NCBI RefSeq assembly: GCF_013363975.1 | Contig: NZ_JABWGN010000019.1 | Span: 1 to 64,000 of the forward strand | Length of the DNA: 64,000 nt | Reading direction: 5' to 3' | From: Nonomuraea montanisoli | Lineage (GTDB): Bacteria > Actinomycetota > Actinomycetes > Streptosporangiales > Streptosporangiaceae | Shown here: positions 43,478-52,490 of the stretch, in pieces | How positions within the stretch are numbered: the stretch's first letter is position 1 | Layout: every line of letters begins with the position of its first letter | Position numbers and translations under genes: made by a program | Notes under the pieces: generated by a model | What the model was told of the DNA's origin: nothing | Databases searched by the model: none | Seen by the model: only the letters and a program-made list of their open reading frames with translations

Positions 43478-43954
43478 ATGTACGAGATCGCCCGCCGGAC
43501 GCTGACGCTTCGCACCGAGCCGCCGAGCGAGGTCACCGTCAGCGTCGGCGTGCCCGTGGAGGAGCCCACGGGCGACTGGTCGTGCCCGTACCGGATCGAC
43601 GGGCTGGCCGGATGGGAGCACGAGCGCAAGGTCACCGGCGTCGACGCGCTGGAGGCGGTGGACCTGGCGCTCGCCATGGTCCGGGCCGCGCTGGCCGGCT
43701 CGCACGAGGCCAAGGAGGGGCTGCTGAGCTGGGAGGAGGAGCCGGACGGCCGGCGGCCGAAAACCGTCTACCTCACCTGGGACAAGGATCACGACGTCGC
43801 CTACATCGCGATGAAGCACGAGATCGCGCCCGGGGAGGCCGTGCGCCAGGAGACCGTGGACGGGGCCGTCCTGGACTACGGGGTCTCGGGCGAGCTGCTG
43901 GGGATCGAGCTGCTGGACGCGGCGACCCGCCTGCCGTCCGAGATGCGGCTCTGA
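43478..43954 (+). CDS. DUF6968/DUF2283 two-domain protein
   Basis: The protein has 158 residues. The first about 90 residues (EIARRTLTLRTEPPSEVTVSVGVPVEEPTGDWSCPYRIDG, then ALEAVDLALAMVRAAL) look like DUF6968. The rest has the DUF2283 pattern LTWDKDHDVAYIAMKHEIAPGE, ending GELLGIELLDA. Neither domain has a known function; the combination in one chain is notable. Soluble, no operon partner. A GTAGATCACC stretch precedes the ATG. Confidence 0.7.
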   Translation: MYEIARRTLTLRTEPPSEVTVSVGVPVEEPTGDWSCPYRIDGLAGWEHERKVTGVDALEAVDLALAMVRAALAGSHEAKEGLLSWEEEPDGRRPKTVYLTWDKDHDVAYIAMKHEIAPGEAVRQETVDGAVLDYGVSGELLGIELLDAATRLPSEMRL

Positions 43955-43989
43955 CGCCTCTGCCGGGCTCCGCTCTGGGGGCGGGCGGC

Positions 43990-44376
43990 CTACAGGGCGC
44001 CGCTCGGGGGGTGGACGCCCCGCGACAGCAGCCACCGCCAGCGCGGCACCTCGAACGCGACGGTCGCCACGGCGAGCGCCGTCACGACGACCGCCACCGG
44101 CGCGGGCCAGGCCGCCCACGACGCGGCCACCGCCGCCACGAGCTGGAGCAGCACGAGCAGGATCGTGACGAACCCCGGCACGGGCACGATCACGTTGCGC
44201 TTGTCCCCGGGCGTGGAGAACAGCGTCGGCAATCCGATCAGCACGATCACCGACAGCACGGCCAGCGCGACGGAGCGGGAGGCGAGGGCCCACGGGGTGG
44301 CGACCCAGGCGACCAGCTCGGTGGCGAACCTCAGCGCGGACCCGGCGGGACTGTCCTGGCGGACGGTGTCGGTCAC
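43990..44376 (-). CDS. Small integral membrane protein (DUF2568/YrdB-like?)
   Basis: The protein has 128 residues with four hydrophobic segments (about 16-34, 36-52, 66-86, 90-108). ALRFATELVAWVATPWALA and TLFSTPGDKR resemble DUF2568 (YrdB) proteins. Function unknown. It lies between and diverges from the HAD gene at 44450. Confidence 0.6.
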   Translation of the reverse strand: MTDTVRQDSPAGSALRFATELVAWVATPWALASRSVALAVLSVIVLIGLPTLFSTPGDKRNVIVPVPGFVTILLVLLQLVAAVAASWAAWPAPVAVVVTALAVATVAFEVPRWRWLLSRGVHPPSGAL

Positions 44377-44437
44377 GCGCGCACCCTATCGGCCTCCGCC
44401 GGGTCCGCCGCGACGGGGCCGGGACGACTGAGGCCGC

Positions 44438-44443
44438 GATAAT
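44438..44443 (+). promoter_or_regulatory. -10 box of the HAD gene, leaderless type
   Basis: GATAAT ends six bases before the GTG at 44450; there is no ribosome site in between. Confidence 0.45.
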
Positions 44444-44449
44444 CGACGC

Positions 44450-45283
44450 GTGACCCCTCCGAGCGACCTTCCCCCCGCGAGCGACCACCCGGTCCGGCCG
44501 CGCGTCGTGGCGACCGACCTCGACGGCACCCTGCTCGACTCCACCGGCTCCGTCTCCCCGCGCACCCGCCGCGCGCTGCGCCTGGCGCGCGCGGCCGGCG
44601 CCGAGATCGTGTTCGTGACCGCCCGCGCGCCCCGCGGGGTCGACCCGATCGCCGAGGCGGCCGGCGTCAGCGGCACCGCCGTGTGCAGCAACGGCGCCAT
44701 CGTGTACGACCTGGCCGCGCGCGAGATCGTCACCCGGCACGACCTCGACCCCGAGGCCGCGGCCCACGTGATCGACGTCCTGGCCGGGGCGCTGCCCGGC
44801 GTGGCGTTCGCCGTCGAGACGGGCACGGTCGTGCTGGCCGAGCCCGGCTACGACGTCCACCACCACGACCCGAGACAACGGCGCGAGGTGCGGTCGGTGC
44901 GCGACGCGGGCGAGCCGTTCGTCAAGCTGCTGGCCTGGTCCGGCGAGCATCCCGTGGACGACATGGCCGCCGCCGCGGCCGAGGCGGTGGCGGGGCGGGC
45001 CGAGGTGACGCACTCCGGCGTGGGCGGGCTGCTGGAGATCAGCGCGCCGGGGGTGACGAAGGCCGGCACGCTGGCCGGGTTCTGCGCGGAGCGGGGCGTG
45101 GCCCCGGCCGAGGTGGCGGCGTTCGGCGACATGCCCAACGACCTCGCCGTCCTCGCCTTCGCCGGCGCCGGGTACGCCATGGCCAACGCCCACCACCTGG
45201 TGCTCGCCGCCGTGGAGCGGCGGACGCTGTCGAACGACGACCACGGCGTGGCCGTCGTCCTCGAACGCCTCTACGGCCCCTGA
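44450..45283 (+). CDS. HAD-superfamily (Cof-type) phosphatase
   Basis: The protein has 277 residues. HAD motif I is ATDLDGTLLDS, motif II FVTARAP, the Lys of motif III lies in SAPGVTKAGTL and motif IV is AFGDMPNDLAVLAFAG, with the large C2 cap between II and III. The Cof group dephosphorylates sugar phosphates or flavin phosphates in the cytoplasm. The gene seems monocistronic. Confidence 0.9.
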   Translation: MTPPSDLPPASDHPVRPRVVATDLDGTLLDSTGSVSPRTRRALRLARAAGAEIVFVTARAPRGVDPIAEAAGVSGTAVCSNGAIVYDLAAREIVTRHDLDPEAAAHVIDVLAGALPGVAFAVETGTVVLAEPGYDVHHHDPRQRREVRSVRDAGEPFVKLLAWSGEHPVDDMAAAAAEAVAGRAEVTHSGVGGLLEISAPGVTKAGTLAGFCAERGVAPAEVAAFGDMPNDLAVLAFAGAGYAMANAHHLVLAAVERRTLSNDDHGVAVVLERLYGP

Positions 45284-45300
45284 CCCGCGCGCCCGGAGCA

Positions 45301-45365
45301 TGACAAATGTCAGCGTGAAGGCAGGACGCACGGCACCAGGGAGGCGCCCGGGCCGCTCCTAGCGT
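45301..45365 (+). promoter_or_regulatory. Operator and leaderless promoter of the ABC exporter operon
   Basis: TGACAAATGTCA (45301-45312) has perfect TGACA/TGTCA arms and is a likely site for the response regulator at 49797. TAGCGT (45360-45365) lies seven bases before the ATG at 45373, so the transcript is probably leaderless. Confidence 0.55.
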
Positions 45366-45372
45366 GGAAGCC

Positions 45373-46275
45373 ATGGAGACCATCCCATCCAGCCCCGCCC
45401 TCGCCCTGACCGGCGTCGCCAAGCACTTCGGCGACGTACGGGCGGTCGACGGCCTGAGCCTCACCGCCGCGGCGGGAGGCGCCATCGCCCTGCTCGGCCC
45501 CAACGGGGCCGGCAAGTCCACCACCGTGTCGCTGCTGCTCGGCCTGGCCCGGCCCACCGCCGGCACGGTCCGCGTCCTCGGCGGCACCCCCGAGCAGGCC
45601 GTCGCCCAGGGCCGCGTCGGCGCGATGCTCCAGCAGGGCGAGCTGATGCCCGAGCTGACCATCGGCGAGCTCGTCGGCTTCGTGCGCGGCCTCTACCCCC
45701 GGCCGCTGCCCCTGTCCGAGATCCTCGACCTGGCCGACCTCGGCTCCCTGGTCAAGCGGCGTGCCAAGGGGCTGTCGGGCGGCCAGGCCCAGCGGGTCAG
45801 GTTCGCGCTGGCCGTCGCGGGCGCCCCCGACCTGCTCGTGCTCGACGAGCCGACCGCCGCGATGGACGTCGAGTCGCGGCGGCGCTTCTGGGACGGCATG
45901 CGCGCCTACGCCGCGGGCGGCCGTACGGTGCTGTTCGCCACCCACTACCTGGAGGAGGCCGACCAGAACGCCGACCGGGTGCTCGTCATCGCGCGGGGCC
46001 GGCTGGCCGCCGACGGCACCCCCGCCGAGATCAAGGCCACGGCGGGCGGGCGGCTCGTCACCTTCCGCCTCGGCGACCAGCCGGCCGCCGGCCTGGACGC
46101 CCTGCCGGGCGTCACCTCGGTCGAGATCCGCGACGGCGTGGCCCGGCTGCGCACCGACGACGCCGCCCTCACCACCGCCGCGCTCTACCGCGGCACCACG
46201 CTGGAGGTCCACGACCTGGAGGTCTCCGGCGGCCACCTCGAAGACGCCTTCCTCGCCCTCACCCGGGAGTCCTGA
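45373..46275 (+). CDS. ABC exporter ATPase
   Basis: The protein has 300 residues. Walker A LLGPNGAGKST, Q-loop MLQQGELMP, signature LSGGQAQRV, Walker B LLVLDEPTAAMD and switch His in FATHYLEE. The C-terminal region (about 220-300) is the regulatory extension of drug/bacitracin-type exporters. It energises the ABC-2 permease with which it overlaps (TGATG). A two-component pair follows on the other side of a TnpB element, an arrangement seen for DesKR-like or antibiotic-sensing modules. Confidence 0.92.
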   Translation: METIPSSPALALTGVAKHFGDVRAVDGLSLTAAAGGAIALLGPNGAGKSTTVSLLLGLARPTAGTVRVLGGTPEQAVAQGRVGAMLQQGELMPELTIGELVGFVRGLYPRPLPLSEILDLADLGSLVKRRAKGLSGGQAQRVRFALAVAGAPDLLVLDEPTAAMDVESRRRFWDGMRAYAAGGRTVLFATHYLEEADQNADRVLVIARGRLAADGTPAEIKATAGGRLVTFRLGDQPAAGLDALPGVTSVEIRDGVARLRTDDAALTTAALYRGTTLEVHDLEVSGGHLEDAFLALTRES

Positions 46276-47012
46276 TGCTCGCCTCGTACGTGCGGCTGGA
46301 GATCCTCCGCATGATCCGCAACCGGAGGTACGTGATCCTCGGGATCGGCTTCCCCCTGGTCATCTACCTGCTCAACGCCAACGTCTTCGGCAAGGAGACC
46401 ACCGACGGCGGCGTCACCCTCAGCGCGTACGTCATGGTCTCCATGGCCGCCTACGGCGCGATCTCGGGGACGCTGGTCAACACCGCCGGCCCGTGGGCGC
46501 AGGAACGCGCCTCCGGCTGGCTGCCGCAGCTGCAGGTCACGCCGCTGCCCGGCTGGATGATCATCGTGGGCAAGCTGGTGGGCGCGCTCCTGCTGGTCCT
46601 GCCCTCGATGCTGCTCGTGTGCCTGGCCGGCGCGCTCACCCAGGGGGTGTCCCTGTCCGTGGGGCAGTGGGCGGCGCTGGTGGGGGCGCTGTGGGCGGGG
46701 GCCGTGCCGTTCGTCGCGCTGGGACTGGTCATCGGCTCGCTGCTGCGGCCCGACGCCGTCCAGCCCGTCACCATGATCACCATGCTGGGGCTGGTGATCG
46801 TGGGCGGGCTCTGGTTCCCGGTCACCACCATGGGCGAGACCATGCGCACCATCGCCGAGGCGACCCCCGCCTACTCCTACGCCGACATGGGCTGGAGCGT
46901 CATCGCCGGCCACGGGGTGCCCCTGTCGGACGCGCTCACGGTCGCCGGCTGGGCGGCGGCCCTCGGGGTGCTCGCCGTCCTCGCCTACCGGCGGGCTACC
47001 GTACGCGCTTGA
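46275..47012 (+). CDS. ABC-2 type exporter permease
   Basis: The protein has 245 residues and about six membrane helices (YVILGIGFPLVIYLLNANVF, VLPSMLLVCLAGALTQGV, PVTMITMLGLVIVGGLWFPVTTMG). The last codons read YRRATVRA and the stop TGA at 47010-47012 is formed with the terminal TTGA of the inserted TnpB element. The reading frame may originally have ended a few residues differently, but the protein is essentially complete. Confidence 0.88.
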   Translation: MLASYVRLEILRMIRNRRYVILGIGFPLVIYLLNANVFGKETTDGGVTLSAYVMVSMAAYGAISGTLVNTAGPWAQERASGWLPQLQVTPLPGWMIIVGKLVGALLLVLPSMLLVCLAGALTQGVSLSVGQWAALVGALWAGAVPFVALGLVIGSLLRPDAVQPVTMITMLGLVIVGGLWFPVTTMGETMRTIAEATPAYSYADMGWSVIAGHGVPLSDALTVAGWAAALGVLAVLAYRRATVRA

Positions 47013-47110
47013 CTTCTTCCCCCAGCTGAAGCCGGGGGATCTGAACCCTTACGGGTCAGGCTTCCTGCTTCACCGCCAGTCGCCCGCCGGGCTTGCGCCT
47101 TTGAGGTCTT
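47009..47110 (-). ncRNA. Probable omega/reRNA region of the second TnpB element
   Basis: By analogy with TnpB systems, the 3' end of tnpB through the right-end hairpin (47019-47040) would be the scaffold, with the guide taken from the bases just below 47009, that is, from the 3' end of the exporter permease gene. The 5' limit is nominal. Confidence 0.35.
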
Positions 47111-48260
47111 ACACCGGCTCCACAGGCGTTTCACCTCTCCGTCAGCCCGGCGGCGAGGATGTTGATCGCGGCGTTGACGTCGCGGTCGTGCAGCGCGCCG
47201 CACGCGCACTGCCACGCCCGGACAGCCAGCGGCATGTTCTCGTGCAGGGCACCGCAGGCCGAGCACAGCTTCGAGGAGGGGAACCATCGGTGGATCACGA
47301 CCAGTTCCCGCCCGTACCAGGCGGCTTTGTACTCCAGCATGGACCGCATCCGGCGCCAGGAGGCGTCGGACATGGCGCGGGCCAAGCTGTGGTTCTTGAC
47401 CATGTTGCGGACGGTGAGATCCTCGATCACGACCGTTTGGTTCTCACGGACGAGCCGAGTGGTGAGCTTGTGCAGGAAGTCTCGCCGCCGGTCGGTGATC
47501 CGAGCGTGAATGCGGGCGACCTTGAGTCTGGCCTTCTGCCGGTTGGCCGACCCCTTCTCCTTGCGGGCGAGATCCCGCTGGGCTCGGGCGAGTTTGCGGC
47601 GGTCGGCCCGTTCGTGCTTCGGGTTGACGATCTTCTCGCCGGTGGAGAACGTGGCCAGCGCGGCGACCCCGGCGTCGAAGCCGACCCGGGTGGCGGCCGG
47701 GGGCAGCGGGCGGATCGCCTCCTCGACCAGGATCGACACGAACCAGCGCTGCGCCGCGTCCTTGGAGACAGTCACCGTGGACGGCTGCGCGCCCTGCGGC
47801 AGGGGCCGCGACCACACGATGTCCAGCGGTTCGCGCATCTTCGCGAGGGTGAGCCGCCCATCTCGCCAGGTGAAGGCCGAGCGGGTGTACTCGGCCGATG
47901 CCCGCGACTTCTTGCGGGACTTGAAGGTCGGGTACTTGGCCCGGCGGGCGAAGAAGTTCGCGAACGCCGCCTGAAGGTGGCGCAGCGCCTGCTGAAGCGG
48001 CACGCTCGACACCTCGTTCAGGAACGCCAGCTCGCCGGTCTTCTTCCACGCGGTGAGAGTGGCCGAGGACTCCCCGTAGGAGACCCGACGGCCGTCCGAC
48101 GTGTAGGCGCGGGTCCGCTCGGCCAGGGTCTTGTTGTAGACCAGGCGCACGCAGCCGAACGTCCGGGCAAGCTGTTCGGCTTGCCCGCGGGTCGGATAGA
48201 AGCGGTACCTGTAGGCCCGCTTCACGATCTGCGCCATACCTCACCCAGTACCAGGCCATC
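47009..48260 (-). mobile_element. tnpB: IS1341-type element with TnpB, inserted in the exporter operon
   Basis: tnpB itself is 48237-47131 (368 aa): RuvC acids in GFDAGVAAL (Asp), VIEDLTV (Glu) and HDRDVNAA (Asp), with zinc ligands CSACG and CACG. Right end at 47009 (TTGA/TCAA) with the hairpin CCCCCAGCTGAAGCCGGGGG. The left end is not sharply visible near 48,240-48,280. It belongs to a different lineage from the TnpB at 41.9 kb. It separates the ABC exporter from its two-component system. Confidence 0.85.
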
Positions 48261-48357
48261 AGTTGAGAATCGCTTCCATGTTCGCATCCGCCGTGCGAGC
48301 CGGCCCGCGTTTCCTCCCCAGGGCTAAAGTTTGGGGTCCCCCGCGCAAGGAGAGTCG

Positions 48358-49800
48358 ATGAGCGTTCCGGAGCCGCCTGACGGCGTCTCGCCCGTCAGGC
48401 GGCTGCTGTCCATCTCCGTCGGGCTGGTCTACCTCGTGGCCCCCGTCCTGGGGGTGATGCAGGGGGAGGTCACCGGGGCCCGGGCGGCGTGGGCGTGCGT
48501 CGCCCTCGTCGCGTTCGCCGCCGCCTACGCGGGGATCGTGCTCAGCCAGCGGACGTTCGGCCGCCCGGGGCGCTGGACGTACCCGCTGCTCGGCTTCACC
48601 ACGGTGCTCGCCGTCGTCCTCCCGCCGATCTTCGGCTCGGGGTGGCTGGCGCTGCCCGTCTACATGAGCGTGGCCTTCGCCATGGCGCTGCCGAAGCGGG
48701 CGGCCGTGGTCGCCGTCGCCGCCATGGGCGTCACGCTCGTCGCGCTCGGCGTGGTCACGGACGCCGACCCGGGCACGCTGATCATGTTCGTCTTCCAGGT
48801 CGCGACCCTGGCGGTGCTGTTCACCAACGTGCGCAACACCCGGCTGCTGGTGTCCCGGCTGCGGGAGGCCCAGGGCGAGGTGGCCCGGCTCGCGGCCGGC
48901 GAGGAGCGCCTGCGCATCGCCCGCGACCTGCACGACCTGCTCGGCCACAGCCTGTCGCTCATCGCCATGAAGGCCGAGCTGGCCGGGCGGCTGGCCGAGG
49001 AGTCGCCGCGGGCGCTGCGGGAGATCCGCGACATCGAGGAGGTGGCCCGCCAGGCGCTCGTCGAGGTGCGCGAGGCCGTCACCGGCTACCGGCAGCGGGG
49101 GCTGGCCGAGGCGGTCGACGGGGCCCGCGCCGCGCTGGAGTCGGCGGGCACGGACACGCTCGTGCGGCTGACGGGGACGCCGCTGCCGCCGGCGCTCGAC
49201 GGGCTGCTCGCGTGGGCGGTCCGTGAGGGGGGCACGAACGTGCTGCGCCACTCGGGGGCGCGGCACTGCGAGATCACCGTGACGTACGACGGGGTGGAGG
49301 CCACCCTGGAGATCACCGATGACGGACGCGGCCACGCGGGGCATGCGGCGTCGGGGGAGGCGTACGGACTGGGCGGGGCGGTGGCGGAGGGGAAGGCGTA
49401 CGGACTTGCCGGGCCGGTGGCGGAGAGGGAGGCGTACGGACTTGCCGGGCCGGTGGCCGAGGGGGAGGCGTACAGGCTGGGCGGGCCCGCGGCGGAGGGG
49501 GAGGGCAACGGGCTGGCCGGACTGGCGGAGCGGGTCGCGGCGGCGGGCGGCACGATGACGGCGGGCCGGGTGCGCGGCGGCTTCCGCCTCGCCGTCCGCG
49601 TCCCGGTCCCGGCCGACCCGGGCGCCCCGGCGGAACCGGGCACCCAGGCGGACCCGAACGAACCCAATGCCCAGGCCGACCCGAACGAACCCAATGCCCT
49701 GGCGGACCCTAACGCCCCGGCTGAACCGGGCGCCGCCGGAGGCGGAGCAGTGACGCCGGTGACCGCCGTGCCGGACGCGACCGGGGCGGAGCGGACGTGA
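48358..49800 (+). CDS. DesK-type sensor histidine kinase with repeat-expanded ATP lid
   Basis: The protein has 480 residues. Five to six membrane helices (1-150), HisKA_3 helix ERLRIARDLHDLLGHSLSLIA (phospho-His in DLHD), and an HATPase domain with EGGTNVLRHS and ITDDGRG. Between DDGRG and GNGLAGLAERV, four 12-residue units (AYGLAGPVAEGE-type, residues 335-382) are inserted in the ATP lid. The tail carries ADPNEPNA/ADPNAPAE repeats. The ATG at 48358 has AAGGAGAG; TAAAGT at 48325-48330 is a candidate -10, so it may no longer depend on the exporter promoter. GTGA overlap with its regulator. Confidence 0.88.
   Translation: MSVPEPPDGVSPVRRLLSISVGLVYLVAPVLGVMQGEVTGARAAWACVALVAFAAAYAGIVLSQRTFGRPGRWTYPLLGFTTVLAVVLPPIFGSGWLALPVYMSVAFAMALPKRAAVVAVAAMGVTLVALGVVTDADPGTLIMFVFQVATLAVLFTNVRNTRLLVSRLREAQGEVARLAAGEERLRIARDLHDLLGHSLSLIAMKAELAGRLAEESPRALREIRDIEEVARQALVEVREAVTGYRQRGLAEAVDGARAALESAGTDTLVRLTGTPLPPALDGLLAWAVREGGTNVLRHSGARHCEITVTYDGVEATLEITDDGRGHAGHAASGEAYGLGGAVAEGKAYGLAGPVAEREAYGLAGPVAEGEAYRLGGPAAEGEGNGLAGLAERVAAAGGTMTAGRVRGGFRLAVRVPVPADPGAPAEPGTQADPNEPNAQADPNEPNALADPNAPAEPGAAGGGAVTPVTAVPDATGAERT
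49360..49503 (+). repeat. 36-bp coding repeat, four copies, in the kinase ATP lid
   Basis: Four in-frame 36-base units encode AYGLGGAVAEGK, AYGLAGPVAERE, AYGLAGPVAEGE and AYRLGGPAAEGE. The pattern resembles the following native GNGLAGLAERV, as if that box had been duplicated. Confidence 0.9.
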
Positions 49801-50402
49801 TCAGGATCATCCTGGCCGAGGACCAGGCCATGGTGCGCGGCGCGCTCGTCACCCTGCTCGGCCTGGAGGACGACATCGAGGTGGTCGGCGAGGCCGCCTC
49901 CGGGCCCGAGGCGGTGGCCGTGGCGCGCAAGACCGAGCCGGACGTCGCGCTGCTCGACGTCGAGATGCCCGGCGGCGACGGCATCACCGCCGCCGAGGAG
50001 ATCCGCCGGATGCTGCCCGGCTGCCGAGTGGTGATCCTGACGACGTTCGGCCGGCCGGGCTACCTGCGCCGGGCGATGGAGGCGGGCGCGGCGGCGTTCC
50101 TCGTCAAGGACAGCCCGGCGCGCGAGCTGGCCGCCGCGGTGCGCCGCGTGCGGGCCGGTGAGCGGGTCATCGACCCCGGCCTGGCCGCCGCCGCGCTCAG
50201 CGCCGGGCCGAACCCGCTGTCCGGCCGGGAGCGGGACGTGCTCGCCGCCGCGGCCGACGGCTCCACGATCGCCGACATCGCCGCCCGCCTCCACCTGTCG
50301 GAGGGCACGGTGCGCAACTACCTGTCGTCGGCCATCGGCAAGACCCGCACCCGCAACCGCGTCGAGGCCGTCCGCCACGCCCAGGCCCAGGGCTGGCTGT
50401 AG
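49797..50402 (+). CDS. NarL/DesR-family response regulator
   Basis: The protein has 201 residues. The receiver has AEDQ, phospho-Asp in LLDVEMPGGDG, Thr in ILTTFGRPG and Lys in FLVKDSP; the LuxR helix-turn-helix is LSGRERDVLAAAADGSTIADIAARLHLSEGTVRNYLSSAIGKT. The GTG overlaps the kinase stop. It most likely acts on the exporter promoter with TGACAAATGTCA at 45301. A strong terminator follows. Confidence 0.92.
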   Translation: MIRIILAEDQAMVRGALVTLLGLEDDIEVVGEAASGPEAVAVARKTEPDVALLDVEMPGGDGITAAEEIRRMLPGCRVVILTTFGRPGYLRRAMEAGAAAFLVKDSPARELAAAVRRVRAGERVIDPGLAAAALSAGPNPLSGRERDVLAAAADGSTIADIAARLHLSEGTVRNYLSSAIGKTRTRNRVEAVRHAQAQGWL

Positions 50403-50418
50403 GGCTCCGGACATGCCG

Positions 50419-50451
50419 GGAGCCGCCCCCGGGAAGGAAGGGGGCGGCTCC
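50419..50451. terminator. Strong hairpin terminator
   Basis: GGAGCCGCCCCC (50419-50430) and GGGGGCGGCTCC (50440-50451) form a perfect 12-bp stem with a 9-base loop between two convergent genes, so it can serve both strands. Confidence 0.85.
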
Positions 50452-50474
50452 GGCGGTACCGGGAGGGAGGGGAC

Positions 50475-52490
50475 CTAACGGCCGCTGCTCACCCCGTAGT
50501 ACTGGAGGGTCTGCACGTACGGCCTGGCCTTGACCTCGGCCGCCGAGAGCGACTTGGCGACGAGCGCGTTGCCGCGCGTCGCCGACACCGAGACGGCCCC
50601 GGCGGTCAGCGGGAACGTCTTGGCCGACACGCCCGCCGGGGCGGTGTACGTCTGCTTCTGGCCGCCCACCGTGACCGTGACGGGCGTGGACGCGGTCAGC
50701 ATCGTCAGCACCTCGACCATGTCACGCGCCGGCGTGCTGCCGCCGCGCAGCCTCATGAGCTTGGTCTCCGCGTACGTCGGCTGCGCCGCGGCCGTCTGGA
50801 CCCGGTGGGTCAGGTACAGGACGTCGTTCGTCACCTTGGGGCAGCCCAGCTTGAAGCAGGTGAGGTAGTACGAGCTGATGTCCAGGAACGTCCACCCGTT
50901 GTTCGCGGACGGGGCGAACTGGGTGCCCTCGGAGTAGTCGTTCCAGGTGGTGAGCTGCACCCAGTCGGCGCCGCCGTCGATCGCGCCCTTCCAGGTCAGG
51001 CGCAGGTTCTCGGTGTTGCCCGCCTCGTCGTAGATACCCTGGTTCGGGCGGGAGTCCTGGACCGACACCGGCTGCATCCAGATCTTGCCCATGGTGTGGG
51101 CGCGGCTGATGTTCGGGGCCAGGCTCGCGTTGGCGGCGGGGTTGCGGTTGCCCCAGTTGGAGAAGCCGTAGCTGATCGAGGCGAACGCGTCCCGGTTCTT
51201 GTTGAAGTCCAGGAACGTCGGCACGAGCGCGACCTTGACGCCGTGGGCGTCCTTCATGGTCTTCATCCAGGTGGACCACCACGCGGCAGTGCGGTTCTCC
51301 GCCTTGAACGGGGCCACGACCAGGCGCCCGTCGCCCAGCTTGTACACCGCGGGCGACGACGCGAGCTTGGCCAGCGCCGTCGCGAGCGTGGCGCTGTCGA
51401 CCGAGGACAGGCCGTTCATGTCCGGCATCAGGACGATCTTGAAGCCGGGGTCGACGGCGGCGGCCGCCTTGACCAGGTTCTGCACCCGCGTCCAGTTGTT
51501 GCTCGACACCGAGAGGATGTCCACGGTGAACCCGTCCAGGCCGGCCGCGATCGCCTGCCGCACCTCGGTCTTGAGGTCCTCCAGCACGTACTCGCCGGAC
51601 AGCGGCGACCTGCCGATCGGACGGTCGCGCAGCAGGCCGCCGTACGCGGAGTGCTTGCCGCTCTCGCCCTCGGGCTTGAGGTAGTTGCGGGCGTAGTAGT
51701 CGCTCGCCGGAGCCTGGTTGTCCAGGGAGATCGGGTACGGCGGGAAGTAGTGGGCGAACACCTTCTTGCCGGAGGCGCGCAGCTTCGAGGTGGACGCCAG
51801 GGTGAACGGCAGCGGGCCGTCCGTGGTCGCGCCGCTCTCGTCGTCGTCCCCGGGGGCGCCCTCCGTGTAGGTGACGGTCAGGCGGGGGCCGTCGCCGGCG
51901 GTGGCCTCGGCCGAGTGGAAGACCGCCTGCGCGCCGGCCGTCCCGGTGATCGCGAAGGCGTAGGCGCCGTTGCCGGTGAACGCGGCGGAGACGTCGAGCG
52001 CGACGTCCTCGCCGGAGGTCAGGCCCTTGGCGGTGGCCAGCGTGGTGCCCAGGGCGGGGCGGTTCGCCCAGGTCGCGGCGTCCGTCCAGGCGCCGCTCAC
52101 CTTGCGCGCCGCCACCGAGCTGTCGGTGGTGCGGGCGGCCTGGAGCTTGAGCGTCATCTGCACGTCCGAGGCGTTCGCAGGCAGCCCCGCGACCGTGAAC
52201 TTGACCAGTGCCTGCCGTTCGGAGCCCACCTTGCCGTCGCACGTGCTCGGGCAGGCCGACAGCCAGGTGTGGGCCGCGTGCTCCTGCGCGGGGCTGGCCT
52301 GGCTGAGGTAGGTGTCCTGGCTCACGTCCACGGTGACGCTCTTGGGTGCGGCCTGGGCCCCGCGCGCGCTGGTGACGCCCTGGGCGGCGGTCTCGGCGCC
52401 CACCTCGGCATACGCCTGGGGGGCCGTCCCGGCCCCCGCTCCGGCGACCACGACGACGGCCGCCAGCCACGCGCGTAAACGGTTGGGCAT
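50475..52490 (-). CDS. Secreted GH71-like alpha-1,3-glucanase with DNRLRE domain
   Basis: The protein has 671 residues from the ATG at 52490, behind GGAGG. Signal peptide RLRAWLAAVVVVAGAGAGTAPQAYA. At about 45-215 lies a DNRLRE/CBM96-type domain (VSQDTYLSQASPAQEHAAHTWLSA, QALVKFTVAGLP). A catalytic part from about 240 follows with the GH71 signature KKVFAHYFPPYPISLDNQ, DGFTVDILS and WVQLTTWNDYSEGTQFAPS, ending in a small beta domain. The family cleaves alpha-1,3-glucan of fungal walls or bacterial mutan. The gap upstream (52491-52649) is AT-rich and probably holds its promoter. Confidence 0.85.
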   Translation of the reverse strand: MPNRLRAWLAAVVVVAGAGAGTAPQAYAEVGAETAAQGVTSARGAQAAPKSVTVDVSQDTYLSQASPAQEHAAHTWLSACPSTCDGKVGSERQALVKFTVAGLPANASDVQMTLKLQAARTTDSSVAARKVSGAWTDAATWANRPALGTTLATAKGLTSGEDVALDVSAAFTGNGAYAFAITGTAGAQAVFHSAEATAGDGPRLTVTYTEGAPGDDDESGATTDGPLPFTLASTSKLRASGKKVFAHYFPPYPISLDNQAPASDYYARNYLKPEGESGKHSAYGGLLRDRPIGRSPLSGEYVLEDLKTEVRQAIAAGLDGFTVDILSVSSNNWTRVQNLVKAAAAVDPGFKIVLMPDMNGLSSVDSATLATALAKLASSPAVYKLGDGRLVVAPFKAENRTAAWWSTWMKTMKDAHGVKVALVPTFLDFNKNRDAFASISYGFSNWGNRNPAANASLAPNISRAHTMGKIWMQPVSVQDSRPNQGIYDEAGNTENLRLTWKGAIDGGADWVQLTTWNDYSEGTQFAPSANNGWTFLDISSYYLTCFKLGCPKVTNDVLYLTHRVQTAAAQPTYAETKLMRLRGGSTPARDMVEVLTMLTASTPVTVTVGGQKQTYTAPAGVSAKTFPLTAGAVSVSATRGNALVAKSLSAAEVKARPYVQTLQYYGVSSGR

